Shown: piece after piece, positions 7,975 through 16,386 of the stretch
Layout of the letters: the number at the start of each line of letters is the position of its first letter
Numbering within the stretch: the first letter of the stretch is position 1
Source of the DNA: CAYLJO01 sp964383905
GTDB taxonomy: Bacteria > Acidobacteriota > Blastocatellia > Pyrinomonadales > Pyrinomonadaceae
NCBI GenBank assembly: GCA_964383905.1
Contig: CAYLJO010000108.1
Coordinates: 1-21,340, forward strand
Direction of reading: 5' to 3'
DNA length: 21,340 nucleotides
Notes under the pieces: generated by a model
Database searches by the model: none
What the model was told of the DNA's origin: nothing
Seen by the model: the letters and a program-made list of their open reading frames with translations, nothing else
Program-made: the position numbers and the translations under genes

Positions 7975-8535
7975 GAACAGCACTCCTTATGTGTGCGAAC
8001 ACGACATGAAATTAGGGCCGGCGCGTCATGGCTGGGCCTCTGCCCATGATTTAAGGCACAACCTCAAAGCTAATCTGGTTAGATTCAACCACCGGCCCGT
8101 CACAACACCCCAGACGCCGCTCGATTGACAACCCATACTTCCCAGCCCGGAGTGGTTCACCCCACGCCATGTCAGCCATCGGTGTCCTCCCTTCGGCCAG
8201 GATGAACCACTCCACCACCCTCACCTCCTCGCCTGACATGTCTCTCCCTTAAGAGCGCCCCTTAACCTCAGCGTACGACAAATCCCTCTAAGTTTCTTGC
8301 CAAATCCTGCCCAGAATTTCTCAATCCTGCTGATTCGTCCATTGAGGCCAGGCAAGGGGTCAGAGAGGAGAACTCCCAGTTTCAGGCGAGCAGCCCTCCG
8401 GAGACTTTCGGATGACGAGCGCAAGATACAGAAGGTTCAGGCAAGATTGTGAAAGAGTATGAACTCTCGAACCGCTAATATTCATGGCCGAGTTCGCTTG
8501 ATAGTTGACAATACGAGTGGAGAAAGGAGACGCTG
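7975..8535. other. 561-bp intergenic region, mostly unexplained
   Basis: Between the kinase gene and the metallothionein gene. It includes a possible small minus-strand frame (8051-8239, listed separately). A minus-strand frame at 8221-8424 has basic composition and no family resemblance. A short palindrome AGAGT-ATGA-ACTCT (8454-8467) lies about 70 bp before the metallothionein start and could be part of its control region, but the arms are only 5 bp. Confidence 0.4.
8051..8239 (-). CDS. Possible 62-aa hypothetical protein or gene fragment
   Basis: Open frame with protein-like composition: an AGKYGLSIERR segment and a C-terminal NQISFEVVP that resembles a beta-strand repeat of an extracellular domain. 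The upstream end is poorly defined: the ATG at 8239 has no clear ribosome-binding site, and GTG codons inside follow a GGAGG-like stretch. It could be a relic of a larger secreted protein. I do not recognise a family. Confidence 0.25.
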   Translation of the reverse strand: MSGEEVRVVEWFILAEGRTPMADMAWGEPLRAGKYGLSIERRLGCCDGPVVESNQISFEVVP

Positions 8536-8688
8536 ATGCCAGAAAAGGCGCACCCTTGCGCCCATCCCAGTTGTAAGTGTCAGGTGGCGGAAAAGAACAA
8601 ATATTGCAGCGAGTACTGCCTGGAGGCGCGCGACATCACGGAGATCGGTTGCGGGTGCGAGCACCCGCCGTGCCTCGATGAGCTCTGA
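8536..8688 (+). CDS. Bacterial metallothionein (SmtA/BmtA-like), 50 aa
   Basis: Cysteine-rich cytoplasmic metal-binding protein that sequesters Zn2+, Cd2+ or Cu+. In 50 residues there are eight cysteines (C8, C13, C15, C24, C28, C39, C41, C46) and histidines H6, H10 and H43. The order, an N-terminal CAHPSCKC, a KYCSEYC middle, and a C-terminal CGCEHPPC, is the bacterial family-14 metallothionein pattern, and its length matches. The ATG at 8536 is preceded by AAGGAG at good spacing; the TGA ends at 8688. The gene stands alone, with no ArsR/SmtB-type regulator beside it. It is short enough to be missed by length-filtered gene callers. Confidence 0.88.
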   Translation: MPEKAHPCAHPSCKCQVAEKNKYCSEYCLEARDITEIGCGCEHPPCLDEL

Positions 8689-8720
8689 GTCGTGGCCAGA
8701 AGATGTGGGCCTATGCTGCT

Positions 8721-8914
8721 TAGCCACAGGGACATATCAAATGCGGCGACGACACGGAATACCGGCCCAACAGGGCGCAGAGCGCGATCTACCAGGCTAC
8801 GTTTCAGCCCCGCGCGGCGGAAGCGCCCTTAAAAGAGTTCTGCTACCGATTGACTGAGAGTTCAAAACATGGAAGATTCAATTGCCGAGCGACGGAGAAC
8901 GGAGGAAGCAACGT
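8721..8914 (+). pseudogene. Possible transposase N-terminal remnant (IS91-like), low confidence
   Basis: Between the metallothionein and the dehydrogenase, one frame reads KCGDDTEYRPNRAQSAIYQ and on to a TGA that overlaps the next start. The EYRP...YQ pattern recalls the extreme N-terminus of IS91/IS801-type transposases. There is no start codon and no downstream zinc ribbon. Otherwise the 226-bp stretch shows nothing but the GGAGGAAG ribosome-binding site of the next gene. Confidence 0.22.
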
Positions 8915-9811
8915 ATGAAAGTAGGTTTCATTGGTCTGGGGAACATGGGGTCGGCTATCGCACGCAACTTGATTAAGGCCGGGCACTCGCTCACCGTTTA
9001 CAACCGGACGCGACGCCGTGCCGAAGAGTTTGGGTCGTTGGGCGCGAGGGTTGCCGACACGCCTGGCGCAGCCGCCGCCGGTGCCGAGGTCCTCGTCACT
9101 ATGCTGGCTGACGACCGCGCCGTGGAGGAGATTATTTTTGAACCGGGCAATACCATTGAGGCTCTCCCAGCCCGGGCCATTCATGTTTCGATGAGCACCA
9201 TCAGCGTCAGCCTGTCGCGCCGTCTGGCAGAAGCGCATAGCGAAAGACGGCAGCATTACGTGGCCGCCCCGGTCTTCGGTCGGCCCGACGCCGCAGCGGC
9301 CGCAAAACTGTACGTCGTCGCAGCCGGCCCGGCAGAACAGGTCGAACGCTGCCGGCCCCTCTTCGATGCCCTCAGTCAGAAGACTTTTCACGCAAGTGAG
9401 GATGCTCCCGCGGCCAACGTGATGAAGCTCGCCGGAAATTTCCTCATCACCGCGGTGATCGAAGGTCTGGCCGAAGCCTTCGCGCTCGCGCGCAAATTCG
9501 ACGTCGCCCCGGACTCATTTCTGGAGGTCCTCACGGAGTCGCTGTTCGGCACGCCGGTTTATCGGAATTACGGAGGCATGATCGCGGCAGACCGGTTCGA
9601 GCCGGTGGGCTTCAAATTGCCGCTCGGAATGAAAGATAATCGCTTGCTGCTCACCGCCGCAGAGGAGCGGGCCGTCCCGATGCCGTTGGCGAGCCTCATC
9701 CGCGACCGGTTCGTGACCGCCATGGCACTGGGCTTAGGCGACTCTGACTGGGCCGCGATCGCACGCATCTCGTATCAGAACGCCGGACTTCGGAAGGAGG
9801 TGGGCGGATGA
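8915..9811 (+). CDS. NAD(P)-dependent beta-hydroxyacid dehydrogenase (3-hydroxyisobutyrate dehydrogenase / GLYR family)
   Basis: Cytoplasmic oxidoreductase of 298 residues. The N-terminal Rossmann fold has GLGNMG at residues 8-13, followed by the NRT segment at 30-32 that suits NADP(H) binding. The substrate-binding MSTISVS (93-99) and APVFGRP (118-124) match the family, and the catalytic lysine is K171 in MKLAGNFL with N175 following. The C-terminal helical domain is complete. A GTPVYRNYGG segment sits where the family closes over substrate. The ATG at 8915 is chosen over upstream starts because GGAGGAAG lies 6 bases before it and the protein then begins at the conserved MKVGFIGLG. The TGA overlaps the next ATG (ATGA), so the two reductases are translationally coupled. 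The substrate is not predictable; small aldehydes such as succinic semialdehyde or glyoxylate are family options. Confidence 0.9.
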   Translation: MKVGFIGLGNMGSAIARNLIKAGHSLTVYNRTRRRAEEFGSLGARVADTPGAAAAGAEVLVTMLADDRAVEEIIFEPGNTIEALPARAIHVSMSTISVSLSRRLAEAHSERRQHYVAAPVFGRPDAAAAAKLYVVAAGPAEQVERCRPLFDALSQKTFHASEDAPAANVMKLAGNFLITAVIEGLAEAFALARKFDVAPDSFLEVLTESLFGTPVYRNYGGMIAADRFEPVGFKLPLGMKDNRLLLTAAEERAVPMPLASLIRDRFVTAMALGLGDSDWAAIARISYQNAGLRKEVGG

Positions 9812-10743
9812 TCTATCGAACGCTGGGCAACACTGGTGAAAGGGTGTCGGCGATCGGGGTCGGGGGCTGGCACCTGGGCCTGAAGCACGTTGAGGAAGAA
9901 TTGAGCCTGCGCATCGTCCGCTCCGCGATTGATCGCGGCATCAACTTCATGGACAACTCCTGGGACTACAGCGAGGGGGAGAGTGAGCGACGCATGGGTA
10001 AGGCGCTCGCGGACGGCTACCGCGAGCGGGCTTTCCTCATGACCAAGATCGACGGGCGGACTAAGCACGAGGCGGCGAAGCAACTGGACGAATCGCTCGA
10101 GCGATTAAAAGTGGATTACATAGACCTCGTGCAGCACCACGAGGTGATACGCTACGAAGACCCGCACCGCATCTTCGATGAAGAAGGTGCTAACGCCGCG
10201 CTCCTTGAGGCGCGCGCGGCTGGAAAGATCCGCTACATAGGCTTCACCGGTCACAAAGACCCTCATATACACCTGCACATGCTCGGAGTGGCGGCGGAGA
10301 ACGGATTCAAGTTCGACACGGCTCAGATGCCTTTGAACGTGATGGACGCTCATTACCGCAGCTTCGAGAAGCTGGTCCTACCCGAGCTGGTGAAGCAACA
10401 GATAGGCGTGCTCGGAATGAAAGCGATGGCGAACGGCATTCTGCTGAAGTCGAACACGGTGACTCCGATCGAGTGTCTTCACTATGCCTTGAGCCTGCCT
10501 ACGTCCGTAGTGATTACGGGCATTGACAGCATGGAGATACTCGATCAGGCGTTTGAAGCCGTCAGGACGTTTCACCCGCTCGGCCGCGATGAACTCGACG
10601 CGCTGCTGGCGAAAACGGAACGGGCGGCTGCGAACGGGCAGTACGAGCCGTTCAAGACGACTTCGATCTTCGACGGCACCGCGCAGAACCCTATATGGCT
10701 CGGCGAAGAGCCCCCGAGGATCCAACAGCTCATGCGGTCGTAA
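9808..10743 (+). CDS. Aldo/keto reductase
   Basis: NADPH-type reductase with a TIM-barrel fold, 311 residues. The catalytic tetrad is visible: D49 in FMDNSWDYSEGESE, Y54, K80 in MTKIDGR, and H110 in LVQHHEV. The RTLGNTGERVSAIGVGGW start and GKIRYIGFTGH are standard. Lacking the helix insertions of larger members, it fits the YajO/Tas-like or general AKR group found in environmental bacteria. The start overlaps the preceding stop by 4 bp; the upstream GGAGG is inside the dehydrogenase coding end. The pair suggests reduction of the same or sequential carbonyl compounds. The gene ends at 10743 with no clear terminator. Confidence 0.92.
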   Translation: MIYRTLGNTGERVSAIGVGGWHLGLKHVEEELSLRIVRSAIDRGINFMDNSWDYSEGESERRMGKALADGYRERAFLMTKIDGRTKHEAAKQLDESLERLKVDYIDLVQHHEVIRYEDPHRIFDEEGANAALLEARAAGKIRYIGFTGHKDPHIHLHMLGVAAENGFKFDTAQMPLNVMDAHYRSFEKLVLPELVKQQIGVLGMKAMANGILLKSNTVTPIECLHYALSLPTSVVITGIDSMEILDQAFEAVRTFHPLGRDELDALLAKTERAAANGQYEPFKTTSIFDGTAQNPIWLGEEPPRIQQLMRS

Positions 10744-10783
10744 GCTGCGATTGTGAGATGCGATTGCGACTCTCATGCTGCCG

Positions 10784-11176
10784 GTTGAGTACTTCACGCA
10801 GAAGTACGCGCGGCGGATGGGGAGGCGGATCGAAAGTGTGCCGGCGGCGGCGGTGGAGTAACTGCTGAGCTGGTCGTGGCCCGGGAACGTGCGGGAGTTG
10901 GAGAGCCTGGTGGAGCGGTCAGTGATCCTGACGAGCGGCAGTACGCTGGCAATCCGGTTGCCTGAAAAGAGGGGCAACGGCACGATCGATGCGGCGGCGA
11001 CCGTGGGCGACTACAAGGAGCGGGAGCGGATCGTGCGGACGCTGAGGGAGACTAAAGGGCGTGTGAGCGGGCCACAGGGGGCGGCACATCGGTTGGGGTT
11101 GAAACGGAGCACGCTGCGGGACCGGATGAAGAGGCTGGGTATTGATCCGCGAGAGTTGAGAAGTAATCCGATGTAG
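10784..11176 (+). pseudogene. C-terminal remnant of a sigma-54-dependent activator (NtrC/FhlA-type), in-frame stop
   Basis: Reading from 10784, one frame encodes the end of an AAA+ activator: VEYFTQKYARRMGRRIESVP, then a stop (TAA at 10859-10861), then LLSWSWPGNVRELESLVERS, the hallmark WPGNVREL motif, and finally a Fis-type helix-turn-helix (GAAHRLGLKRSTLRDRMKRLGI). The sequence after the stop stays in frame, and codon choice still looks coding, so the damage is recent. The sensor part and Walker A/B and GAFTGA motifs are absent. The fragment starts 40 bp after the aldo/keto reductase stop. It could still yield a small DNA-binding peptide from 10889, but no ribosome-binding site supports that. 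Confidence 0.85.
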
Positions 11177-11275
11177 AGCCGAGTTGGTGCGGCGGATTGA
11201 AAACCCACTGGAGTACCAACCATACCCGTGATGCCCGGGGTGGTAGATTGATCCACAAGGAGGGCAATGATTTAG

Positions 11276-11689
11276 ATGGGCGAAGCAGAGACGATCCGGC
11301 TGGCCGTGCCCGTCAATGAACGCGACCACGTGATGGGGCCGACGAACGCCCCGGTGACGGTGGTCACTTACCCCGACGAACGCCCCAAGTTCTGGGAGAT
11401 GAATCGCCTGCTTTACCTCCACCCCGGCAAACTGGAGGATCAAGAGCTGCGTCAGTACGCGAAGGAGGCGGGGCTCGACCTGGAGCGATTCGATCGTGAG
11501 ATGGCGGGCGGCGTTTATGCCGAACCAATACTGAGGGATCAATATTTCAGCCTGACTCAGGGGATCACAGGCACACCGACGACCTTCATCAACGGGGTGC
11601 GTTATGCCATGAGTAGAGTGGAATTGGTGAGGGCGGTAAAGGCGGTGGTGGAGGGGCAGGGTGTCAAGGAACAGTGGTTGGCAAGGTGA
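11276..11689 (+). pseudogene. DsbA-like thioredoxin-fold protein lacking the CxxC region (internal in-frame deletion)
   Basis: A 137-residue frame with both ends of a DsbA/Thioredoxin_4 protein. The start RDHVMGPTNAPVTVVTYPDE corresponds to the first strand and KFWEMNRLLY to the helix that normally follows the active site by about 45 residues; GITGTPTTFINGVRY is the conserved cis-proline loop. In normal members VEYGD is followed by the CPYC motif and a long helical insert; here the two parts are joined directly and the protein has no cysteine at all. A 14-bp direct repeat (11339-11352 and 11373-11386) sits at the join. A start with AAGGAGG 12 bases upstream and an open frame remain. Redox activity is not possible; a chaperone-like use cannot be excluded. 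Its 3' end overlaps the convergent kinase gene by 26 bp. Confidence 0.85.
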
Positions 11690-14600
11690 ATTGAAAGGTC
11701 GCCCCGTACTCCCCATTGGCTGCGGCCCACAACCGCCCGCCGTGGGCCTCGATGATTGAGCGGCTGATCGAAAGCCCCAGCCCCATCCCTTCCGCCTTGG
11801 TCGTGTAAAACGCCTCGAAGACCCGCCCTACACTCTGCGGGTCGAGCCCGATCCCACTGTCCTGCACGGCCACCAGCACCTGACCGGATTCATCTGGCCG
11901 GGACTTGATCAGCAGCTCTCGCGGCCGATCCGTGACCCTCTTCGTGGCCTCAATGCCGTTCATCACCAAGTTGAGGATCACTTGCTGCAACTGCACGCGG
12001 TCGCCGCGCACCCAAGGCAGGTCGGCGGCCAATTCGCTCCGCACCAGAACCCAGTGCTGGCGCGCTTCCGAGTCGATGATGGCGAGCACTTCACGAATCG
12101 TGTCGTTGAGGTCGAGCCTGGCCTTTACCGGAGGGGATTTCCTGACCAGCGAGCGAATCCGCGTGATCACTTCGCTGGATCGGTTGCCGTCGCGGATGAT
12201 GCGCCGCAGGCACTGGCGCACCTCATCGAGGTTGGGGGGCTGGCTTGAGAGCCAGCGCAAGGCGGCGTTGGAGTTGGTGACGAGAGCGGCGAGCGGTTGG
12301 TTGACCTCATGAGCGATGGAAGAGGTCAACTCGCCCATCGTCATGACACGTGAGACGTGGGCGAGTTCCGCCTGCGCCTTCTGCAGCGCCTCCTCGGCCC
12401 GCCTGCGCTCGGTGATGTTAATGGCAACCCCGTTAACGCCGTCGACTTCTCCCCCCTCGTCGAGGGCTGGAATGTAGTGTGTCTCAAAGACCAGATCATT
12501 CACTTCCACGACTGCGGTGAACGACTCGCCGGCCAGCGCCCGGCGAAAATTAGAGAGAACTTGCGGCCCGTCACGATATATATCGAAAACCGACCGGCCG
12601 ACGACCTCGCCCGGTTTAAGTCCGATGTCGTCGAGCCCTCTGCCTTCCGAGAGCGTGAATATGCCCGACCGATCCAGCGCAAACAGCACTACGGGAGCGT
12701 TGGCAATAACCGTGCTCAGACGCTGCTCGGTCTTCGCGAGTTCCTCTTCCGCGCGTTTGCGCTCGGTAATATCCTCACACACGACCATGACTACGGGCCG
12801 GTTCTTCAACAGCACGGCCTTGGCCGTTTCGCGAACCCAGATCACGCGGCCGTCCTTGCGGACCTTGCGTAACTCCCAGCTCATCGCCCGGCCGAGTTCT
12901 TCAAGGCAGACGGCAACATTCCTTCGGACGGCCTCTCGGTCGGCCTCATAAAAAACGTTCAGCACGGGACTACCCACCAATTCGTTGACGGTGTAGCCGA
13001 GTTTCTCGGCGCCATAGGGGTTCACAGACAGGATGGTGCCGGCCGCATCTACTATGAAGTACATGGTCGGGTTGTTCTCAAAGACGGCCCTCCATTGCTC
13101 TTCGCTCTCCCGCAGTGCTTCTTCGGCCCGCCGGCGCTCAGTGATGTCTCGTGCCAAAGCCAAGCCGAACCGATGACCGCCGTGCCATAACAGGCGGACG
13201 CGAACCTCGACGGGGAACACCGTCCCGTCCTTTCGCCGGTGACGGGTCTCGAAGGTGCAAATCTCCCCGCCCTCGAGTCGTTCGCCGATCCATTGCCTGA
13301 GCGCTTTATCCAGACCCGAGTTGAAATCAGACGGCCTCATCCGGATCAGCTCCTCGCGAGTGTAGCCGAGGCTCTCGCAAGCCTGCCGGTTCACGTCAAC
13401 AATCTTCCATTGCTCGTCATGCACGAACAACGCGTCGGTCGCATGATCCACATAAGACCGGAAGCGGGTTTCGGCTGCGCGCAGCTCTTCTTCGGCCCGC
13501 TTGCGGTCGGTCACATCTACCTCGGTGCCGACGTATTCAACGACCTCTCCGGTTTCGTCGAAGACTGGATGAGCGATCCCATGGATGTATTTCACCGTTC
13601 CGTCCGGCAGCACGATCCTATGATCTTCCACAACGTCGAGCTTGAGGTGGCCTCGCCGTGCCTTCTCGATGTTTTCGCGCGCCCTTTTGAGATCCTCCGG
13701 ATGTATCCGCTGCCAGGCGGCGTTGGGGTCAGGAGGCCCGTCCTTCGGATCAAAGCCCCAAATTCGAAACATTTCCTCGGACCAGTGCCTTTTCCCCGTG
13801 AACGGGTTGAAAGCCCAGCTGCCAGTGTGGGTCAGCTTCTGCGCTTCCGCTAAATACGCCTCGCTCCGCCGCAGCTTTTCCTCTCCCAGCTTACGTTGAA
13901 TGGCGACGCCCGCCAGGTGAGTGATCTGCTCGATGAGCTCTTGATCGCGCGCGCTGGGGCTGCGTGGCTCGCGATAGTACAGGGCAAACGTCGCGATCAC
14001 TGTGCCCTCCGACGAGAAGATGGGCGTCGACCAGCAGGCGCGTAAGCCGTGGGGCAATGCCACCTCACGATAGTCGGCCCACAACGGATCGGTGGCGATG
14101 TCAGAGACAATGACTTGTTCGCCACGGTAGGCCGCCGTGCCGCAGGAACCTACGCACGGCCCAATGACTACTCCATCGATGGCATCCGTGTAGGCTTTGG
14201 GCAGGCTCGGCGCCCCGCCATGGCGCAGGCTGTTGCCATCCACCAACAGGATGGATGCCAGTACATCGTGGGCTTGCTCTTCCATGAGCCAGCACAAACT
14301 GTCAAGTATCTTCGTCAGCGAATCGCCCCCGGCTACCATCTCGAGAATCCGTTTCTCTCCCGCCAGCAAGGCCTCGGCGCGCTTGCGGTCTTCAATGTCC
14401 GTCGCGATCCCATACCATTTGAGGATCTTCCCTCGCTCATCCCGCAGCGGCACGGCGCGAACCAAAAACCAGCGATATTCCCCATCAGCGGCGCGACGGA
14501 AGCGCACCTCACCCTCGAACGGCTTGCCGCCTGCCACCGACGCGAGCCACTTGTCCACAAATCGATCAACGTCTTCGGGGTGAACTACGGCCTGCCAACC

Positions 14601-15857
14601 TAAGCCTGATGTGTACTCCGCGGACAAACCCGTATATTCCCGCCAATATCGATTCACGAATACATCGGACCCATCGGGCAGAGCCGTCCACGCTATCGTC
14701 GGAATAGTTTCGATCACATCCCGGAGCTCATTCTCGCTACGGAGGACGGCTTCTTCGGCCCGCCTGCGTTCGGTGATGTCATTGTTCGTCTCTAAAATCG
14801 CCACGGCGGCTCCCCCCTCGTCGCGCTGCAAAGACCATCGGCTCGCCACCACCACCTGCGTCCCGTCTCGCTTCGTGTGTATGAGCTCACCCTCCCAGCG
14901 CCCCGCGCGCAGTAGTTCGGCATTAATCTCTGCGAGCGGCGCGGGGAAGATCGTCCGCGTGAGCCGGTGAGAGACCTGACCGATGGCCTCCTCCTTTTCC
15001 CAGCCGTACAGCTCCTCGGCGCCGCGATTCCAGTAGGTGATCACATCATTGATGTCGCGCACGAAGACGGTGTCGTGGGTGAGGTCGAGGAGGTCAACCC
15101 ACTCCCGGAGCGCCTTCTCCGCCTGCTTGCGACTGGTGATGTCGATCATCACGCCCCGAAGTTTGGTCGCCCGGCCGCCCTCGACCACGACAGTCACAAT
15201 ATCCCGCAGCCAGACGATGCGTCCGTCGGCGGCGGTCATGCGGTATTCAAAATCGTGATTCTTTTTTTCCGCAGTGGCCTTCACGCAATACTCGACGGCC
15301 CACTCGCGGTCATCTGGGTGGAGGTGGTCCCTCCAGAACGTCGGCTCGCGTAGCCATCGTTCCGTCGGGTAGCCGAGGATCCGTTCCGCCCGCTCGCTGA
15401 CGAAGGAGAACGCAAATGTGTTCGCGTCGGCTTCCCAAACGATACCCTCCACCGAGTTGACGAGATCCGCGAACCGCTGATGCGCGGCGACGGCTTCGGC
15501 GTGGCGCAGGTTGGTGTTGTGAGCCTCCCTGCGCGCCCGCTCTAAGAGATGGCTCGTAGTGAACCCGATGACGAGGAAGGCAATCAGTACGTAGAAGTCA
15601 CGTGAATCCGTGAAATGGAAGCGGCCGGCCGGCGGGATCAACCAATTGAACCCCAGGGCGGCAAGGAATGAGACGAAGACCGCGTAACGAACGCCCCAGA
15701 AGGATGACACGATCAACACGACAAAAAGAAAGGTGAGAGCCGCGGCCAAGGGCAGATCACGAGGGGGCAGCGCATAGAGCACGGCGGTGACAGCGAACAC
15801 CACTACCATGCAGATGGCCAGTCGCGCCATGGCGTTCTCGGTGTGACTCGATCGCAT
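11664..15857 (-). CDS. Large multi-PAS/GAF membrane sensor histidine kinase
   Basis: About 1397 residues from the preferred ATG. An N-terminal DUF4118-like block of four membrane helices (about 12-105) is followed by PAS1 (127-244), PAS2 (250-364), PAS3 (372-492), GAF (499-657), PAS4 (664-787), PAS5 (794-909), PAS6 (916-1034) and PAS7 (1042-1152). Most PAS domains end in the DITERxRAEE coiled linker. HisKA has H1183 in SSIAHEVNQPLAALV, a FixL/DctB-type phosphorylation site; HATPase has the N box (NLVMNG, 1296-1301), G1 DSGIGL (1333-1338) and G2 GMGLGL (1357-1362). The kinase is therefore catalytically complete. A GTG at 15881 would add eight residues but overlaps the upstream gene; the ATG at 15857 follows AGG at better spacing. 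No heme ligand is evident to me; signals are unknown. No receiver or DNA-binding partner is adjacent. Confidence 0.93.
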   Translation of the reverse strand: MRSSHTENAMARLAICMVVVFAVTAVLYALPPRDLPLAAALTFLFVVLIVSSFWGVRYAVFVSFLAALGFNWLIPPAGRFHFTDSRDFYVLIAFLVIGFTTSHLLERARREAHNTNLRHAEAVAAHQRFADLVNSVEGIVWEADANTFAFSFVSERAERILGYPTERWLREPTFWRDHLHPDDREWAVEYCVKATAEKKNHDFEYRMTAADGRIVWLRDIVTVVVEGGRATKLRGVMIDITSRKQAEKALREWVDLLDLTHDTVFVRDINDVITYWNRGAEELYGWEKEEAIGQVSHRLTRTIFPAPLAEINAELLRAGRWEGELIHTKRDGTQVVVASRWSLQRDEGGAAVAILETNNDITERRRAEEAVLRSENELRDVIETIPTIAWTALPDGSDVFVNRYWREYTGLSAEYTSGLGWQAVVHPEDVDRFVDKWLASVAGGKPFEGEVRFRRAADGEYRWFLVRAVPLRDERGKILKWYGIATDIEDRKRAEALLAGEKRILEMVAGGDSLTKILDSLCWLMEEQAHDVLASILLVDGNSLRHGGAPSLPKAYTDAIDGVVIGPCVGSCGTAAYRGEQVIVSDIATDPLWADYREVALPHGLRACWSTPIFSSEGTVIATFALYYREPRSPSARDQELIEQITHLAGVAIQRKLGEEKLRRSEAYLAEAQKLTHTGSWAFNPFTGKRHWSEEMFRIWGFDPKDGPPDPNAAWQRIHPEDLKRARENIEKARRGHLKLDVVEDHRIVLPDGTVKYIHGIAHPVFDETGEVVEYVGTEVDVTDRKRAEEELRAAETRFRSYVDHATDALFVHDEQWKIVDVNRQACESLGYTREELIRMRPSDFNSGLDKALRQWIGERLEGGEICTFETRHRRKDGTVFPVEVRVRLLWHGGHRFGLALARDITERRRAEEALRESEEQWRAVFENNPTMYFIVDAAGTILSVNPYGAEKLGYTVNELVGSPVLNVFYEADREAVRRNVAVCLEELGRAMSWELRKVRKDGRVIWVRETAKAVLLKNRPVVMVVCEDITERKRAEEELAKTEQRLSTVIANAPVVLFALDRSGIFTLSEGRGLDDIGLKPGEVVGRSVFDIYRDGPQVLSNFRRALAGESFTAVVEVNDLVFETHYIPALDEGGEVDGVNGVAINITERRRAEEALQKAQAELAHVSRVMTMGELTSSIAHEVNQPLAALVTNSNAALRWLSSQPPNLDEVRQCLRRIIRDGNRSSEVITRIRSLVRKSPPVKARLDLNDTIREVLAIIDSEARQHWVLVRSELAADLPWVRGDRVQLQQVILNLVMNGIEATKRVTDRPRELLIKSRPDESGQVLVAVQDSGIGLDPQSVGRVFEAFYTTKAEGMGLGLSISRSIIEAHGGRLWAAANGEYGATFQFTLPTTVP

Positions 15858-15861
15858 CGCG

Positions 15862-16386
15862 TTAGACCTCAATGAGCGCACGACGCGCCGGAATACTGTT
15901 TATGGGTATGGTAATCAGTTCGACCTCAGCGTGCGCTCGCTTGCGCTCGGCTATCTTGATCTGTAACCGCCCGTTGCTCCGCCTGAGGTCTGCCGCCTGA
16001 TCTTGAACCTGCGCCTCCAGTTCATTTCGCGCCAGCCTCAGACCGTCCTCGGCGCGCCTGCGCGCGCCACTCCGTGAGCCGGCGAGCAAGGCGGACACCA
16101 GGAAGCCAACAAGGTTGGACACATCGTGGAAACGTGTGGCCACGGCGCCCTGCGGGCTGAGAACGAACCCCATAGATAAGGTGACCAGGAACACCGCCAG
16201 GAGCCCGAGCCCTGTGCCGCCCAACCACGTGACGACCACGATGGAGAGGAAGAACAGGGGCGTGCGGAACACATAAGGTTGCAGCAGATAGGTGGGGGCC
16301 AGCGAAATAGCGACGGGTAAGACAGACAGCCCGTACCTCTTAATCACAGACGGCATGCACCGCGATGGAACATCAGGCTTCGGCAT
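15862..16386 (-). CDS. DUF4118-type four-helix membrane protein with short coiled coil (probable kinase N-terminal fragment)
   Basis: A 174-residue protein with four hydrophobic segments between about residues 17 and 102, matching the DUF4118 (KdpD-like) membrane module, including LLQPYVFRTPLFFLSIVVVTWLGG. A charged coiled coil follows (ARNELEAQVQDQAADLRRSN, IAERKRAHAEVELI), typical of the linker into a kinase, then it stops. No HisKA or ATPase follows. The next gene, with its own DUF4118 block, starts 4 bp after this TAA. This looks like the truncated front of a second kinase, or a deliberate membrane subunit that dimerises with the big kinase. ATG at 16386 has only a weak GAGG site. Confidence 0.7.
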   Translation of the reverse strand: MPKPDVPSRCMPSVIKRYGLSVLPVAISLAPTYLLQPYVFRTPLFFLSIVVVTWLGGTGLGLLAVFLVTLSMGFVLSPQGAVATRFHDVSNLVGFLVSALLAGSRSGARRRAEDGLRLARNELEAQVQDQAADLRRSNGRLQIKIAERKRAHAEVELITIPINSIPARRALIEV

